From positions 868,309 to 932,308 of the forward strand of contig NZ_WTUW01000002.1 of assembly GCF_009882915.1 (NCBI RefSeq): 64,000 nt of DNA. The letters run 5' to 3'. Position 1 is the first letter of the stretch, and the number at the start of each line of letters is the position of its first letter. Source of the DNA: Sneathiella litorea (lineage in GTDB: Bacteria > Pseudomonadota > Alphaproteobacteria > Sneathiellales > Sneathiellaceae). Below, piece by piece: positions 63,522-64,000 of this stretch. Position numbers and translations under genes: made by a program. The notes under the pieces were generated by a model. The model did no database searches and was not told the DNA's origin. It saw only the letters and a program-made list of their open reading frames with translations.

Positions 63522-64000
63522 ATGCTGGCTTATTTTATCATTGGAGTTTCATTGCTGCTGGCTTTGATGGTCGGCAGTCAGGCAATTGCAACCGCGGATC
63601 CAAAAAAATTAATCAAGGCATTGCGGATTTCGGCGGTGATAATTCTTTCTGTCCTCGCAGGTTTTTTTATACTGACGGGCCGCTTCGCCTATGCGCCGCC
63701 GCTCATCGTTGCCGCGCTTTTCTTCATGCGAAACAAGTCCCTATTCAGCGCCCGCCAACCTTCTGCAGGACAAAAATCAGATGTTGAAACGGACTGGCTG
63801 CAAGCAACGCTCAATCATGACAGCGGCGAGATGGACGCGACGATACTGCAAGGTCGATTCGAAGGGCGCCAGCTTTCCACCCTTTCGCGTATGGAAATTG
63901 GAGAATTTCAACAGGAATGTATCGCCGATGAGCAGACCATGGCTATTCTGGAAAGCTTTATTTCTCGAAAGTTTGGTGAAGATTTCACGACAGAGAGCGG
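63522..64000 (+). CDS. Membrane-anchored DnaJ-type co-chaperone, N-terminal part (3' end outside window)
   Basis: The first 159 residues of a gene that runs off the right edge. Two hydrophobic helices (residues ~2-18 and ~29-49) are followed by a cytoplasmic segment, T-L-N-H-D-S-G-E-M-D-A and G-R-F-E-G-R-Q-L-S-T-L-S. This segment is familiar from alphaproteobacterial proteins that end in a J domain of the Pam18/TIM14 type. The J domain itself is not in the window, so the assignment is inferred. It begins five bases after the VWA gene, on the same strand. Confidence 0.6.
   Translation, partial: MLAYFIIGVSLLLALMVGSQAIATADPKKLIKALRISAVIILSVLAGFFILTGRFAYAPPLIVAALFFMRNKSLFSARQPSAGQKSDVETDWLQATLNHDSGEMDATILQGRFEGRQLSTLSRMEIGEFQQECIADEQTMAILESFISRKFGEDFTTES

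Noticed and set aside
1-64000. tRNA, rRNA, CRISPR arrays, insertion sequences, prophage or integrase genes
   Set aside because: I looked in all gaps above about 100 bases and found no tRNA-like folds, no spaced direct repeats, and no transposase or integrase motifs. Base use and gene order look uniform.

Overview
The window looks like a stretch of ordinary, gene-dense chromosome from an alphaproteobacterium. Markers for this are the divK-pleD pair, a DUF3572 gene, a DUF1849/EipB gene, a DinB with an N-terminal zinc finger, GatCAB, ClpS-ClpA, a phasin, and the order gatCAB / ruvX-pyrB-pyrC-plsY-dprA-topA-rnr. TRAP transporters, sulfide detoxification and phasin suggest a marine or sediment heterotroph. 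Sneathiella-like Rhodospirillales relatives are a guess from gene content only. I see no rRNA, tRNA, CRISPR array, insertion sequence or prophage.

Layout. 1-6400: a partial membrane-anchored methyltransferase, MFS and RDD membrane proteins, a PuuB-like FAD oxidase, an SLC13 permease and the N-end-rule transferase Bpt. 6500-14000: two divergent TRAP transport systems; the left one is dctP-dctQ-dctM with a very long DctM, the right one is dctQ-dctM without its own binding protein. 14000-19500: bioY, an acyl-CoA ligase, parC and recO. 19500-20150: a 105-residue orphan and a 38-residue membrane microprotein behind a perfect FNR-type box. 20150-37000: the conserved information-processing and pyrimidine block (gatCAB, ruvX, pyrB, an apparently dead pyrC, plsY, dprA, topA, rnr), then DUF983, two tandem Nudix hydrolases, an MFS carrier and rpmG. 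37000-44500: a signalling island (PleD, DivK, a GGDEF protein behind a sigma-54-like promoter, an adenylate cyclase) mixed with DUF3572, a HAD protein, dinB and eipB.

44600-52700: aldehyde dehydrogenase, RidA-like and GNAT/FemAB-like genes, a ferritin-like diiron protein under a palindromic operator, clpS-clpA, and a phasin whose promoter is flanked by PhaR-like boxes. 52900-57400: a lipoprotein, a D,D-carboxypeptidase with a SPOR domain, and a BigR-type sulfide module (blh, bigR, two YeeE/YedE genes). 57500-64000: an SDR, a GGCT-like protein, an AbrB-family protein, a MATE exporter, a second PuuB-like oxidase, a VWA protein and the start of a membrane-anchored DnaJ-type gene.

No large unknown system is evident. 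The most unusual items are the FNR-box microprotein, the DctM with a ~330-residue soluble coiled-coil tail, the diiron protein with its operator, and several operator-like or sigma-54-like sites in otherwise plain intergenic DNA. All functions are assigned from protein motifs read by eye; no database search was run.
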